Assembly: GCF_030272615.1 (NCBI RefSeq)
Contig: NC_081408.1
Span: forward strand, 66,226,546 to 66,290,545
DNA length: 64,000 nucleotides
Direction of reading: 5' to 3'
Source of the DNA: Cryptomeria japonica
Lineage: Eukaryota; Streptophyta; Pinopsida; Cupressales; Cupressaceae
In this document: positions 1-12,500 of the stretch, piece after piece
Numbering within the stretch: the stretch's first letter is position 1
Layout: the number at the start of each line of letters is the position of its first letter
Program-made: the position numbers and the translations under genes
Notes under the pieces: generated by a model
The model's input: only the letters and a program-made list of their open reading frames with translations
What the model was told of the DNA's origin: nothing
The model's database searches: none

Positions 1-57
1 TCATTTTTAAGGATCAATACAATTGCACCCCAAAGATCATTAATATACAAAATAATA

Positions 58-1042
58 ATGAAATGGATTAAAAGGAGTGCTTCGAGCAATTATAATATTG
101 TCAGCATTGTTTATTATAACACTCAATCTATAACTTCCCATGCTTTTTGGGTAAATTTGGTAGAGCTAAGAAACTCTCTGTCTAAGTCTCTTTGCAAGTT
201 TCGACATTCAGCTCTGAATAGAAAAAATATGGGAGAAAATAGGCGCCACTACAAACCTAGCCACTTTAAGGAATGGAAGCAAAAGGAGGTGGTCTGGAAC
301 ATTCTGCAGAAGGGCAGGTTTTCAAAATTTATGGAGAGGCTTCATGGACGAGATGCTATAGTCACTAATTTCTTTTGTAAAAACTGGAGAAAGGGCACTT
401 TGAAGATGGGAGACCAGTTTGTTGTCATAGATGAAGACCTTACTATCTAGGACACGAGTCTTCAAAGGGAAGGAAGCAACTACTACAAAGATAGAAAAGT
501 GACCAAGGAGGCCATTGAAAGATATCCTAAAAATGAAAAGGAGAAAAAATGCCTGGTGAAGCTAAGTAAAACTTACTATCCCCCTAGGAGTTTTGTTAAA
601 CCATGGAGGGAGGTCCTTTTTGTTATAATGAGCTATATTACTTTGGATGGTAGATTCACTAAAGTATATGGCTACCATTTTGTTTTGATGAATCATTTTA
701 GGCATGACAAGAAGGTTTTTGTTATGTTCTATGAATGCCACCATTAAGGCCTATAAAGAGAACCCTACAGGTGACACTACCATGCATCAAGGCTTAATGG
801 TTCTTATTTATGACCACCTCAAGGCTAACCAAATATACCGCCCGCAGCCCTCTATTTTTGAGTCTAAGGGGGATGGGTCGGACTTTGTTTTTTCTTTGGA
901 TGAGGGTTCTGACAATGATCCAACAAGTGAATCTAAGGAGACTATGGATGACTTGGAAGTTCAAGTAGGTAAGAAGAGGAAACATTTGAAAACAAGGCCT
1001 TCCTCCTCAAAGGGCAAGAAATCTAAAGGCAAAATTATCTAG
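58..1042 (+). pseudogene. decayed retroelement-type ORF, N-terminal domain, unknown function
   Basis: An open frame runs from 58, is broken by a TAG at 448-450, resumes in the same frame to about 745 and continues one frame over at 704-1042. The translated pieces look like real protein: a globular segment containing 'KMGDQFVVIDEDL', 'YYPPRSFVKPWREVLF' and 'LDGRFTKVYGYHFVLMNHF', then an acidic Ser/Asp/Glu stretch and a Lys-rich tail. I cannot name the domain; it resembles uncharacterised ORFs carried by plant LTR elements and is not an enzyme I recognise. The start lies near the window edge, so the 5' end may be missing. At least one stop and one frameshift mark it as non-functional. Confidence 0.45.
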
Positions 1043-1079
1043 ATAAGCTCCTCCTCCTTGGAGGGCATCTTTGAATATT

Positions 1080-1924
1080 TAGAGAAGAAGAAACCCCAGG
1101 GTTCTATGAAAAATAAAGCTAAAGCCCATATTCAGACCAAAAACAAAGAAAAAAGAAAGGATGAGAATGTGAAGGAGCTGGAGGAACATAAGTAGAAAAA
1201 TATTTCAGATGTTGACCAAAACTTGGAGGAGGTGACCACTGGAGAAGTTCATAGGGCTGAAGATAAAGCTACTGTTGGTGACACCCCAAATAAGGAATAT
1301 GACAACTCTGATAAGATAGATCCCCCCTCAAACCCTCCTCCTAAGGGTTTTGAAAGGTTATATGAACACCATGGAATGGTTAATCACTAGTTACAAGAAA
1401 GCTATGGATGACAACAAGAAGCTCAGCCACATAATCTAGATTCTAGAAACTATCAACACTAGTGAAGGGAAGACTATGGCAGATTATATGGAGGATTTGA
1501 CAAATACTGTTGCTAAGGCTGAAAATATAAGAGACTCCTTCAACCCCAAATTCAAGCAAATTGAGAAAGACTTGCTGGAGAGGAAAGTGAATGCTAATGC
1601 TATGGATCAAACTATGTCGGAAACTATCCGTAAAGTCAACAAAATTGAGGAATGTCTCAAAAGTATCACAGAGAAAAGCTTAAACATTCTGAAGGTCTCT
1701 GCTAGCAATACCAAAACTCTCATTAGCAAATTGGATGAGGAGAAGGATATCCTAGAAATTGACCCTGACACTGAAGGTACAGGAGATGTTCAATGACCCA
1801 GAACAAGAATCAGAGGTAAAAAGAAGGAGAATAATCCTAATAAGGACCTGGATGAACTCAAAGCTATTGTGGGCACCTATGACCAGTTGGTGATTAAGGC
1901 AAAGGACCTCCTGAAGACTCTTTA
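1080..1924 (+). pseudogene. continuation of decayed ORF: charged linker and coiled coil
   Basis: Downstream of the 58-1042 fragment the translation stays strongly charged (Lys/Glu-rich) with scattered stops. An open 106-codon segment at 1476-1796 has coiled-coil character, including 'EDLTNTVAKAENIRDSF' and Ile/Leu-spaced heptads. The following frame continues to a TAA near 1924. The order folded domain, charged linker, coiled coil parallels the unknown ORFs inside the adjacent element at 4810-7861, so both may be members of one class of retroelement accessory gene (inference). The 1937-9547 element is inserted directly after it. Confidence 0.4.
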
Positions 1925-1936
1925 ATTATGCAATGT

Positions 1937-3041
1937 TGTAGGAATCTTTGATGATTATGTTGTGATTGTCATTGATGGACACACACTTGCATTAAGATCA
2001 CTTTTGTATGAATAAGTTAAAGCTCAACCAATACTTGTTCCAACTGGTATGATGCATTATAGTCCTTAGACTATTGGTGTTTTATAGAAAGTGTCTACCA
2101 ATCTGAAGTGGTATGTTGACCCCAAGCGGTTCGAGGATCTCAAGTGGTATAAAGGACCAAAGCGGCAAAACACACATTTCCCAGTCTTCATTTTTGTCAA
2201 ACCGACAACCAATATTTTGTATGAACTGGTAATACTCTGTGATGAATTACCAACCAACATTTTGTGATGAGTTACCATCCATCGATTGTTTGACGGTGCC
2301 GACACTTCAACGGTGCTTTTTGTGTCATGTTACAGAATATGTCTAGATACATTGAACCAAGGAAATTGTATTGTAATCCTATTTGAGCGACATGAAATCA
2401 GATTCCTTTAAAAGGACATCATGTCTAGGGTTTTTGTCTTGTTGCTAGGGTTTAAGGTGGTTGATGAGTTAGAGAGAGTATGAATGTGTAGAAGACTAAA
2501 GTAATGCTAGAATGCATTAGGAATGAGCTATCAAGGATCTAACCAAGAAATCTATGCTAATAGCTAGATCACTCACTTGTTGATTACTCACATCTTCAAC
2601 AAGTTTGAAGCCCTTAACCGAGTAGGCCCAAAAGCCTTTTGTAGATCCTCTAACAAGGTGGTTCACATCTATGGATCTAAAATCCTCTAGCAAGTTAGTA
2701 TTTAATCGGACTTATCTCCTAACAGAGATTGAGATTCCTAACAGGATCTGTTCTCGTAAAGAACATTGTATGACCTTAACCGGTTTGGTTCCTATTCTAC
2801 GGATAGTTACTTGTGAGTTCCATCTCACCATGGTTTTTCCCATTTGGGTTTCCATGTCCAAATCTCTTGTGTTATGGTGTTTGTGCTTCTATGGGTGAAT
2901 GCATTATTTTCTATTTGGTTTGCATGTGTGCTAACTGGTTTGTCTACTAAACTATGTTACTGGTTTACTGTTAGTCTAGCAAAGTGTTTAAGTACAGATA
3001 TTTTTGGCATACTAATTCACCCCCCCTCTTAGTATTCATCA
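1937..3041 (+). repeat. 5' LTR of the non-autonomous element
   Basis: About 1.1 kb, aligning by eye nearly end to end with 8430-9547. It begins TGTAGGAATC where the 3' copy begins TGTTGGCATC, and ends in the C-run plus CTCTTAGTATTCATCA shared with the 3' copy. The short ORFs at 2066-3032 lie inside this LTR and are not genes. Confidence 0.9.
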
Positions 3042-3043
3042 AT

Positions 3044-3055
3044 TGGTATCAGAGC
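3044..3055 (+). other. primer-binding site (tRNA-iMet type)
   Basis: TGGTATCAGAGC lies two bases after the 5' LTR. This is the standard plant Copia minus-strand primer site, complementary to the 3' end of initiator methionine tRNA. Confidence 0.9.
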
Positions 3056-3091
3056 CTACCTTTCTATAATTTTAACCACTTAGAAAGAGAT

Positions 3092-4366
3092 ATGGGGGAA
3101 TACACATTGAGGAAACTTACTCATCGGCTCACTTAGTCTGAGCAAGCCTATGATGATCTTATGATCAAATATAAGGCATCTCAAGCGAAAAGGAGAGAAC
3201 ATGCTAAAAAGCTGATGGAGCTATCTAAAAATAGTTCTTCTGATGAAGCGGACATGGAAGCCCTAATTCAAGAAGTAGAAAAGTTGAATGAATCCAATTC
3301 CAACCAGAGAAAAGAATTGGAAGGACTGACTATTCGAATGTGTCAAGAGCTTAAGAACCAGAGGAAAGATGAAGATCTGGTCAAAGACAAAGATCATGAA
3401 AACTCCAAGATGAAGCAAGAGATCGGTGCCCTAACTACTCAACTCCATGTGAGCAAAGTGGAAAAGGAAGACATGTAAGGAGAACTGAACATTGCCATCT
3501 TTGAGAATGAAAACCTAATAGAAACAAATGTTATTTCCAGAGAACTCTCTGAGTCAAAGGAAATACTTGGTAAGTTCAACAAGAGTACTGTTAAGCTAGA
3601 GAAAAAGCTTGAATCTACCAAACCTATCAAGAGTACTGATGGAAATGGTTATTTTGGTCATGAGGAAGGTGAGACCTCTGGTATAAATGTTGTAGTGTCA
3701 AAGAAACAACTGACATCAAAGGATAAAGGTAAGCAAAATTTTAAACCTGTTTGCTTTAACTGTCTTAAAAAAGGACATACTGCCAATGTGTGTAGGATTA
3801 AGGCTTACAATAATTTTCCTTATTTTCTAAATCATAAGCCTAGATCCTATAGATTCAATGGTAATTGTTATGCATGCAACAAGTTTGGGCATAGAGCATA
3901 TGAATGCAGGTCTATTATGAACAACACTAGAAGATATCCTCAGAGGACTCAAGGAGTTGGTCCTGAACCTTTTGTGAACCAGAATCACAACCGGTTTAAT
4001 GCCTTCAACCATCAGTCAAGAAGTGGTGGCTATCAAGCGGCAACCGCATGGAGAGAAAACCATTTGATCTGTCATGATCATGGTCACACTACTGCAACAT
4101 GCAGGAGGAAAAATAGTAACACGAATAATGGACATTGGAGAGCACCTGGAATGGTGTGCTATCATTGCAACAAACCGAGTCACATTGCTAGATTCTGCAG
4201 ATCAAGAAAGAACATATTGGATGACATACCAATCACTCTAGAAGGGAAGATTGACATTGACACTGTTCAAGCGGATATGAACAAAACTTGGAAGAAGAAA
4301 CCAACAATGTTGCAAGAAGAACCGGTTTCTGCACCTAGTGTGGAAATATTGGAACTGACAAACTAA
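3092..4366 (+). pseudogene. Gag-like protein: coiled coil plus zinc knuckles
   Basis: Reading from the ATG at 3092, one frame runs 425 codons with only two stops, a TAG at about 3134 (a CAG-to-TAG change fits) and a TAA at 3476-3478. The first half is a Lys/Glu-rich coiled coil. The C-terminal half has CX2CX4HX4C knuckles at about residues 221 and 259 (CFNCLKKGHTANVC, CYACNKFGHRAYEC), a degenerate one (CHDHGHTTATC) and a fourth canonical one (CYHCNKPSHIARFC). Such knuckles bind RNA in retroelement Gag. The usual Copia capsid (UBN2) domain is not recognisable. Expected role: packaging of element RNA in cytoplasmic particles. Confidence 0.7.
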
Positions 4367-4809
4367 GCATCAGAAAAGCTTAGGGGGAGAAAATGATGAA
4401 ACACTACGAACCCCCAGTTTACACCAGTAAAAGAACTTAACTGGTATGTGATACCTGTCATTTGGTAGAAGAACAAAAATGGTAATAGGCAAATTAGGGT
4501 TTACACCCTAATGGTGGAGCATTTATTACAGTAGATGAGGAATATGTTTAAGAGGAATTTTCAAATCATTTCTCACTATCATTTTTTGAGAAAAGAAGTT
4601 TTTCAAGTGCAGACTGAAGAAAAAGTGATTTGTGTTGCGATTCAAAGAAATCTCAAAACCCTGAAGAAGATTCAGAAGAAAATTTCAAACGGTCAAAAGA
4701 AGAACTCAAAGTGGTGATTCAGCAACTGATAAAGTGGAGGGTGAAGTGGAATTTGCAAGCCCTAAATACCCGATTTCTGAAAGGTACTTCTCGAGTTTTC
4801 TATTTTGTC

Positions 4810-6426
4810 ATGGCTTTTGCATCTCATGATAGTTGTAGTGCAACTGTCGATTCTATGGATTTCATACAAAGAAAATCTAAATATAATGCCTTATCTCAAG
4901 TACTGGCTGGGGTTATAGTAGAAGAAGGGATTTCAGATTACATAGACTACAAGATTGAAGACTTAGGGTCTCTTGTGATCCATTCTCAGCTAGGTCTATT
5001 ATGTGGGAAGGATAAAAAGATCAAACCGAAGTATAGCATCTTGGAGAAGAAAAAGCTTCACAATGCGGTTTACTTCCTAGAGGATTTCATGGATGACCAC
5101 ATTCAGATCATTCTGAGCAGAGTTCATGGTGACAAGATGTATCTTGAAAGAACACATGATATAACACTACAAGCTATTCAGGTCATCGCCGGTTTCTACA
5201 ATACAGGGGAAGTGCCAGCCCTAAGGAAGGTCAGCAAGACTTAAATGAACAATCTCACCGCTTCAGTGAGTGACTCATGTGGCATGACTGTCAACTCAAT
5301 CAAGGATGATCTGGTTATGTATGCCTACATGGTGATAGGCTACCACACATTCTCTGCTAGTAGAATTAACTCTGTATCTACTATAGCAGTAAATGTCGCT
5401 TATCGGATGATCAAAGAAGATGCATCATTTGATCTGTGTACTTGTATGCAAAGACAACTTATTTTGAATCTTAAGTCAATCAAACAGGATAATGCACTAA
5501 GAATCAAGTTTCGACAACTACTGGTAGGGTTATTCTTCTACTTCCAAGGTTATTTTCCAGGAGTTGGAGATATTCAGTGGTCTGCTGACCAACTAGTTAC
5601 CAAGCAAATCAAAGAGAGCCTGCAAGCAGTTGGAACTAGTTACCTTAATGTTCTGAACAAGTACTTTGATGAGTTTAGAAGCAAGATAAGCCTAAGGATG
5701 AGGATATCCAGTGACATTGTCAGGAAATATGAAGAGGACATCTACTTTATCATCAAAGTGGATGAATGCATAATGGAGACTATTGAGCCTAGACAGGAAG
5801 AAGTAGAGCCTATGGGCTATGAGGTGATGTATGATATGCTGGATGGGTATGCTTCTACCCTAATCACCTCACCCCTTGATCCCAAGGTAAAGAGAACATA
5901 CACCTCTCTCGAAAGGGTTGCACTGGTTGTAGAACCTCCTGAAAAGAAAGAAAAGGCAATGCCTTCGACATTGACACCGGTTACTGCAGCTAGTCCCAAA
6001 GTGACCAAGTGGTCACCTACAAAGAAGAAACTGGAAGCGGCATCTGCCAAAGTCTTCGAGAGGAAGAGGAAGACAAGGAATAACTCACCGGACTCAGAAG
6101 AAACCGTGTCTAAGGAAAAACCCAAGAAGATAAGACAAGAAAAGAAAAAGACAAAGAATGAACCAGCATCATCGACACCGGTAAATATTAACATTTCTTC
6201 CTACAAACCTTTGACACATTGTCAAAGAACTATAAAAAATATTAGGAGAAAAGTGTTGAATGATTTGATTGATTGTTTTGATGATTTCAATGATGATGAA
6301 AAGGAAGCAGTTGAACAAGAAATCATTAAGTATTTATGTGTTAATGACTGGTCGCCTTTAGAAATTAGATCTGAGACACCAGATTCTTTGTATAATTCCT
6401 TAGACAATAATGGTGCATCTCCATAG
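4810..6426 (+). pseudogene. large ORF of unknown function in the non-autonomous element
   Basis: From the ATG at 4810 the frame is open for 538 codons apart from one TAA at 5242-5244, directly followed by an in-frame ATG. The protein has a well-formed, mixed hydrophobic/charged N-terminal two thirds (for example 'LLVGLFFYFQGYFPGVGDIQW') with no retroviral motif I recognise. Its tail is Lys/Pro/Ser-rich, with several KKK clusters, like a nuclear-localised or nucleic-acid-binding linker. There is no signal peptide and no convincing membrane span. It sits where pol would be in an autonomous element. It could be an envelope-like or captured ORF; I do not assign a function. Near-openness of 1.6 kb suggests recent coding constraint. 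Confidence 0.6.
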
Positions 6427-6440
6427 AAAAGGAATAGGAA

Positions 6441-7241
6441 ATGAGAGAGAAAATTTTTGCTCAACATTTTCTTGATGTATCAAATTCAGAACTTTTTGAA
6501 GTTATGAATAAATACAAAGGTCTCTTCTTTATGAGAAGAAGAAGACTCCTGTTACTAGAAGGAAAGGGTCAAGAAGTGATCAAGAATACACATACTCTTT
6601 CTCTAGAAGCTCTTAAGATGCATAAAGTGGCTGAAGCCAACAAGAAGGCTGAGCAAGAACCAGCAATAACAAAACTGGATGAAGTGTTTGATAATGAAGG
6701 AAACCCAATTACTGAACCCATAGACACTATTCATGTCGATGCTCTGGATGTAGAGGATGTTACTCAGGATACACCATCAGAAGCAACATAATAGGAGAAG
6801 CAGGCAGAACAGGTAGAAAAGAAAAAGGAAGCAGAGGACCAAAAGGAGGAAGTAAAGAAGCAAGTGGAAAAGAAGAAAGCAAAGGAGGATAAAGAAGAGG
6901 AGAAGAGAAAGGAAGCGGAGAAGGAGAAAAAGAAGGATGAAGAGGAGAAGAAGAAAAAGGAAGAGGAGAAGAAGAAGAAGGATGAAGAGGAGAAGAGGAA
7001 AAAGGAAGAGGAGAAGAAGAAGAAGGATGAAGAAGAGAAGAGAAAGAAAGAAGAGGTAAAGAAGAAGGATGAAGAGGAGAAGAAGAAGAATGAAGAAGAA
7101 AAGAAGCTAAAAGATGAGAAAAGAAAAAGGAAGAGGAGAAGAAGTAGTAGGAAGAGGAGTAGAAGAAAAGGGATTAAGAAGAAGAGAAGTAGAGGAAAGA
7201 AGAGAAAAGGAAAACAAAAGAAGAGGAAAAGAAAAAGATAG
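6441..7241 (+). pseudogene. charged ORF with Lys/Glu low-complexity tract, unknown function
   Basis: Frame 6441-6791 encodes a 116-residue segment beginning 'MREKIFAQHFLDVSNSELF'. After an in-frame TAA the same frame continues as an almost pure Lys/Glu/Asp/Arg stretch at 6864-7241. The DNA there is a purine-only tract of GAGGAGAAGAAG-type units, likely expanded by slippage. It lies 14 bases after the 4810-6426 ORF in another frame and may be its continuation after a frameshift. The tract would form a long charged helix. No function is assigned. Confidence 0.45.
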
Positions 7242-7244
7242 AAG

Positions 7245-8160
7245 AGGAAAAGTTAAGATCTACAGAGAAAGAAGAAGCGGCCAAAAACACTCAGATGGAG
7301 AGTCCAAAGGCAATTGATAGTCAAGCCAAACTGGCTGACCTCACTAGTCCTATTGACCTCTAGTCTAAAAATGAAATGGAGCTGCTATAGAGCATTAAGG
7401 TTGCTCAAGAATGCCTTGAAGTGTTAAGGAGGAAGAAGGAGCAAGATGTGATCCAAGTTGTGGTGGACACTCTTACCAGTTTGTTACCCAACACAAACCT
7501 CCTCAATACTGATTCATCATAGGCACAATTGAAGCTCCTATGCACCATAGTGGATGATTAGGTGCAGAGCCTAGAAGAGGTAGCAGAGGAAAATGCCAAG
7601 AAAGAGCATCAAAAAGCTCTCAACATTGCCCTGGTGAAGAAGCTACATGAGCTCCGGTCTGATCTACAAAAAGCTCAAAAAGACATAAGGAATGCTCTGG
7701 ATGAGGGGAATCTACTACTGAGTAAGATTTGCCAACCCCATCTCTTTTGTGATGATGTGCTTGTACAAAAGAAAAAGCTACAAACTAACTTGCAGCTATA
7801 TATGAGCACCTTCAAGTCGCTGTATGACTCTTTTATAGCTTATGGGCAAACCGTTCACTAGTTTCATATCCAGTCTACCAAAATAGAGTTGGAAATCAAC
7901 AACGGGACTCGAGAGTTGTAGGAACTCCAACTGGTTCTACTCCCACACCTGCAGATACTTCAGAAATGTTGTGTCAATTTGGATGCCTTAATGGTGACTC
8001 AAGAGATGAGCACAATTGACACCATGGAAGAGAAGGTCTCCTAGATGCAGACAGAGAAAGAAGTGGCTACCTCCCTACTTGAGTCCTGGTCCTTATCTAT
8101 GAAACAATTTTTGTAGGACTTCAAATCAGTTTTTGACAAGTTTTATTCTTTATTGTCATA
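7245..8160 (+). pseudogene. coiled-coil ORF remnant at the 3' end of the element
   Basis: Protein-like sequence continues with several stops. The best open part is 7562-7861 (99 codons), rich in Glu/Lys/Leu with heptad spacing ('LHELRSDLQKAQKDIRNAL'). Surrounding frames show 'IKVAQECLEVLRRKKEQDVI' before it. It probably formed the C-terminal coiled coil of the 4810-7241 reading frame. The arrangement matches the remnant at 1080-1924. Confidence 0.4.
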
Positions 8161-8415
8161 AACTCTTATTCTTTTAATAGTAATGAAACAGGGGTTGGTC
8201 TATAATATTTTGTTGTCATTGTTGGCAAAGGGGGAGAAGTATGAATTTTGAATGTTTTGATGTATACTTTAATGTTATTTCTGTTAAGAAGTAGTATACA
8301 TTGTATTTTCTACAAAAGAGATAGTCTATATGCTTAGGGGGAGTAATTTTGATTATGGCATATTTTTGTTGTAAAACACTTACATGTCAAAATTTCCTAA
8401 GTGTTGCCATCAATG

Positions 8416-8429
8416 CCAAAGGGGGAGAT
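8416..8429 (+). other. polypurine tract
   Basis: CAAAGGGGGAGAT directly precedes the 3' LTR. This is the plus-strand primer sequence common in plant Copia elements, and the same string occurs before the 3' LTR at 53934. Confidence 0.85.
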
Positions 8430-9547
8430 TGTTGGCATCTTTGATGATTATGTTGTGATTGTCATTGATGGACACACACTTGCATTGAGATCACTTTTGT
8501 ATGAATAAGTTAAAGCTCAACCAGTACTTGTTCCAACCGGTATGATGCATTATAGTCCTTAGGCTATTGGTGTTTTGCAGAAAGTGTTTATTGATCTGAA
8601 GCAGTATGTTGATCCCAAGCGGTTCGAGGATCTCAAGCAGTATGAAGGATGAAAGTGGTAGAACACACATTTCCCAGTCTTAATTTTTGTCTAACCGGCA
8701 ACCGATATTTTGTATGAACCGGTAATACTCTGTGCTGAGTTGGCAACCGACATTTTGTGATGAGTTACCATCCATTGATTGTTTGACGGTGCTGACACTT
8801 CAACATTGCTTTTTGTGTCATGTTATAGAATATGTATAGATGCATTGAACCTAGGAAATTGTATTGTAATCCTATTGGAGTGACATGAAATCAGATTCCT
8901 TTAAAAGGACATCATGTCTAGGTTTTTTGTGTTGTTGCTAGGGTTTAAGGTGGTTGATGAGTTAGAGAGAGTATGAATGTGTAGAAGACTGAAGAAATGT
9001 TGGAATGCATTAGGAACGAGCTATTAAGGATCTAACCAAGAAATATGTGCTATTACCTAGATCACTCACTTGTTGATTACTCACATCTTCGACAAGTCTG
9101 AAGCCCTTAACTGGGTAGGCCCAAAAGCCTTTTGTAAATCCTCTAACAAGGTGGTTCACATCTGTGGATCTAAAATCCTCTAGAAAGGTAGTCTTAAATT
9201 AGACTTATCTCCTATCAGAGATTGAGATTCCTAATAGGATCTATTCTGGTAAAGAACATTGTATGAGCTTAACCAGTCTGACCTTAACCAGTCTGGTTCC
9301 TATTGTGCAAATAGTTACTTGTGAGTTCCATCTCACTGTGGTTTTTCCCATTTGGGTTTCCACATCAAAATCTCGTGTTATGGTGTTTGTGCTTCTGTGG
9401 GTGAATGCATTATTTTCTATTTGGTTTGCATGTGTGCTAACTAGTTTGTCTACTAAACTGTGTTATTGGTTTACTGTTAGTCTAGCAAAGTGTTTAAGTA
9501 CAGAGATTTTTGGCATACTAATTCACCCCCCCTCTTAGTATTCATCA
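8430..9547 (+). repeat. 3' LTR of the non-autonomous element
   Basis: Begins TGTTGGCATC and ends CTTAGTATTCATCA. It is an almost full-length copy of 1937-3041 with scattered substitutions, so the insertion is not recent. ORFs at 9263-9687 are LTR and flank shadows. Confidence 0.9.
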
Positions 9548-12500
9548 AGTGTTTTCCTAGTTTTTGTTGTTTTGTTGTTTTTATCTTTTGTTGTCCTTTC
9601 TATTTACTGGCTTTTTTCCAATCATTTTGTAAGCATTTTTTATGGTCTGGATACTGTATGATGATACTTCTTAATCTCCTATGTTAAAGGATTCAGGTCC
9701 TAAAAACCTATTTTTCTTATTAATCAGAACAAGACCACTTTAAAAAAAAAATTGAATAAGCTTGTTCAATTAATGAAAATATAGAAATAAATCTCAAGTA
9801 AGGCAGGGAGATCTTGTCAGAATAGATGGGATAAAATATCCAAATGGCTCAAGGATTCTTGTTCACTCTCATAATGGTTAATGGAAGGCAAGAGATTGTA
9901 AGAACAATCTTTAATGATTTATAAATAAGTTTGCATGAAGGCCACACATGTATGTAAGAAGATAGTGATTTGGGGTATTGATGAGAGGAGGAATTTAATT
10001 AGCTAAAAAGAAAGTTTCTTGGAAGAGGAGAAATTTGGTAGCAATCTACTATTATTAAAGTGCCAACCTAGAGAGGATGGCTTGTCAAGGGATAATCCTT
10101 GAAATCTAAGAGATCAAAATTTTATGATTGAAGATATGAGAATAATATCATTAGTCAATTCTTGGAAAGGAAAGAACTACAACTCAAGTTGAGCGAATCT
10201 TTTAAGAGGGATTTGAAACTTTCTTAAATATAACAAAGTATTAGAAATATCCAACAAAATTTGTTAAGTCTTAATTTTCCTATATTTTCCCTCTGCTAAA
10301 CATTTGAAGAATACGTTGAAATGGAGACTTCAAGAGTCTATTGGAAACTAGAAGGAATATGGCCCTTTTAGGAGAAATAGGTGATAAGAGATTGAATACT
10401 ATCTTGAGGTATAAACAACCATTAGTTTTGTATGTGTTGAAATATCTACTAAGGGAGGATTTTATAATGGCAGATCATAGATATCTCATGAATATAGATA
10501 TTTCATCAATTTTTTTGGTCATTTCTTTAAAAATAGGACTTAGCAAGTCGATATGAATCTTACCAAAGCAGTGTTTAAGAAACACGTATTGGGTGGTTTA
10601 GATGATGTTCTAAGAAACTATGATAATTTTTAGATTCCTTTGACCAAGGATTTTGACAAGAAGAATGAAGAAGTTCTAAAAATATCAATAATTCTAATGG
10701 ATGATGAGGAAGCTTACCAAGACAAAAAAGAAGAGTCAATTAGGAATCTAAACTTGCTAAATAATTAGACAAATGTAGAGGAAAGTGTAGCTTTGGATTG
10801 GATTGTGAATTTCATTCACTAGGAAGGTCTAGAGGATTAGTTTCAATCAGTGGAGGTGGAAAGAGAGAGTCCCATGGATGATGACAATATGGAAATTGAG
10901 GATAAAGGTTAGAAATAATGGATGATTTTCTAGGATCAGACAAATATTATATAATAAATATAAATGGTCTAGTATATTAAAATACAGTAGCTAGAATAGT
11001 ATGGAGTCCTATTGAGGATAGACCAAGGAGTGTTTGTGTATAGAATGTGTTTGGTATTTGGCTATTAGAGATTGTCAAAATGTTATTTTATGTATTAGAA
11101 TGGTTTAATTTCTGGTATGAACTACGTAATTAAAGATTTGAAGAGTGGGGGAAAGAGGATAACTTTACCTTCTAGTAATACAAACTAGTTGTATGAAAAT
11201 TTGTATTTTCTTTATAATTAAATGGGTATTGGCCCTTACTAGTAATTTAATTATAAAAAAATAAAAAATATATGCAATAAAATCTTGTGTTGTAATGTGT
11301 AAGAATGTGTCTAGATTTAAATGTCATCGCATGCCTACGAAACAAAATATTCTTGATGGTTATCCATTTGAAGTTGTTTTTCAAATTATTGATGCCTATA
11401 TTATTTTAGAAATTATTTGTAGAACCTAAATACATGTGAGACTAATTATGAAAATAAAATTATGACCTACCTAAAATCTTCCCTTTCAAGTGATATAATC
11501 TTCTAAAAATTAAAATTGCATTTTATAGCTAACATGGCCTCTCACATTTTATCTAATGAGAACATGAAAAAATATGATCATAGAACAATAAAAATTTTGC
11601 TTTATTAATTGTAGTTTGTCTAGAACCACTCTTTCATTCAATAACACTGGTTTAAGTGGATTATATAATGATTCTAATGTCAAGTCTTAGTTGATTAATT
11701 AATACCAAAGGGATTTTTTCATAATAAAAGGGCCAAACCATAGGCATGAGTTGTTCAAAGCATTAAAAAAATGGCAACTGATCTCTACCATGTAAATATC
11801 ATGTAGTATTGTATATAATTTAATTACATTAGATAATATACTTTTTAAATAACCAAAACAATTGACAAACACCAAATGAAATAGTTAAAAAACATTCTAA
11901 GCTTTCCATTTTCAATTATTAATAGTAGATCATACAAGTTAAAATCTAACTTCATAATTGAATAGTTTATTATTCATGAGATCTTGAATAAATTTAAGAT
12001 CTTTTTTATAATTTATAAGTGAAGAGAGGAATATTTAATTTTTTGGAATGGTAGTGGTCTTTTACTTTTAACTAATACATATTTTTCTTTGAAAGAGTTA
12101 AAAGGGTTGTGGTATGAGAATTTGGAAAGATTTTTATACTTGGTATGTTTGATTAAAAGGGTTTTTAAGAATCGGTAAGGATTTAAATTGAATATAACAT
12201 TCATAAAATTCTATTTTTTATATTATGCATGTAGAGATAGACATGACATTTATAGATCTACTGAGAATTACAGGCTTTATCTTTTGAACATTGCAAGTCC
12301 ATGTTTGAATATTTTTTAGGGCAATTTAGACGAAAATTGTGAGGAATCTGAATATGAGCTATTTTAAATAAAATAAAACTCTGACATTATATTAGTTGCC
12401 TTGTCAAAATATTTAGATAAGCTCATTATAATGGAAATATTTAGCCCTTCTGTATCTTATAATCATGTGGTGTAAATTTTATTTTTTAAAGGAAGAAAAC

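Larger units (their letters stand above)
1937..9547 (+). mobile_element. non-autonomous LTR retrotransposon (LARD-like) with Copia-type termini
   Basis: Two direct LTRs (1937-3041 and 8430-9547) flank a 5.4 kb interior. Flanking 5-mers AATGT (1932-1936) and AGTGT (9548-9552) agree at 4 of 5 positions and look like an aged target duplication. A tRNA-iMet-type primer site follows the 5' LTR and a GGGGGAGAT polypurine tract precedes the 3' LTR. The interior has a Gag-like ORF with zinc knuckles, but I find no protease, integrase, reverse transcriptase or RNase H. The PPT, PBS and both LTR ends are nearly the same as those of the Copia element at 47890-55573, so a related autonomous Copia element is the likely source of enzymes (inference). 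Confidence 0.85.

Noticed and set aside
1934-1936. LTR start at 1934 for the non-autonomous element
   Set aside because: A start at TGTTG (1934) gives no target duplication; TGTAGG at 1937 aligns better with the 3' LTR and gives AATGT/AGTGT.
5817-6194. 125-codon minus-strand ORF rich in Phe/Ser
   Set aside because: Antisense shadow of the Lys/Glu-rich tail of the 4810-6426 ORF.
7114-7317. Arg/Glu-rich ORF
   Set aside because: Alternative frame of the purine-only low-complexity tract.
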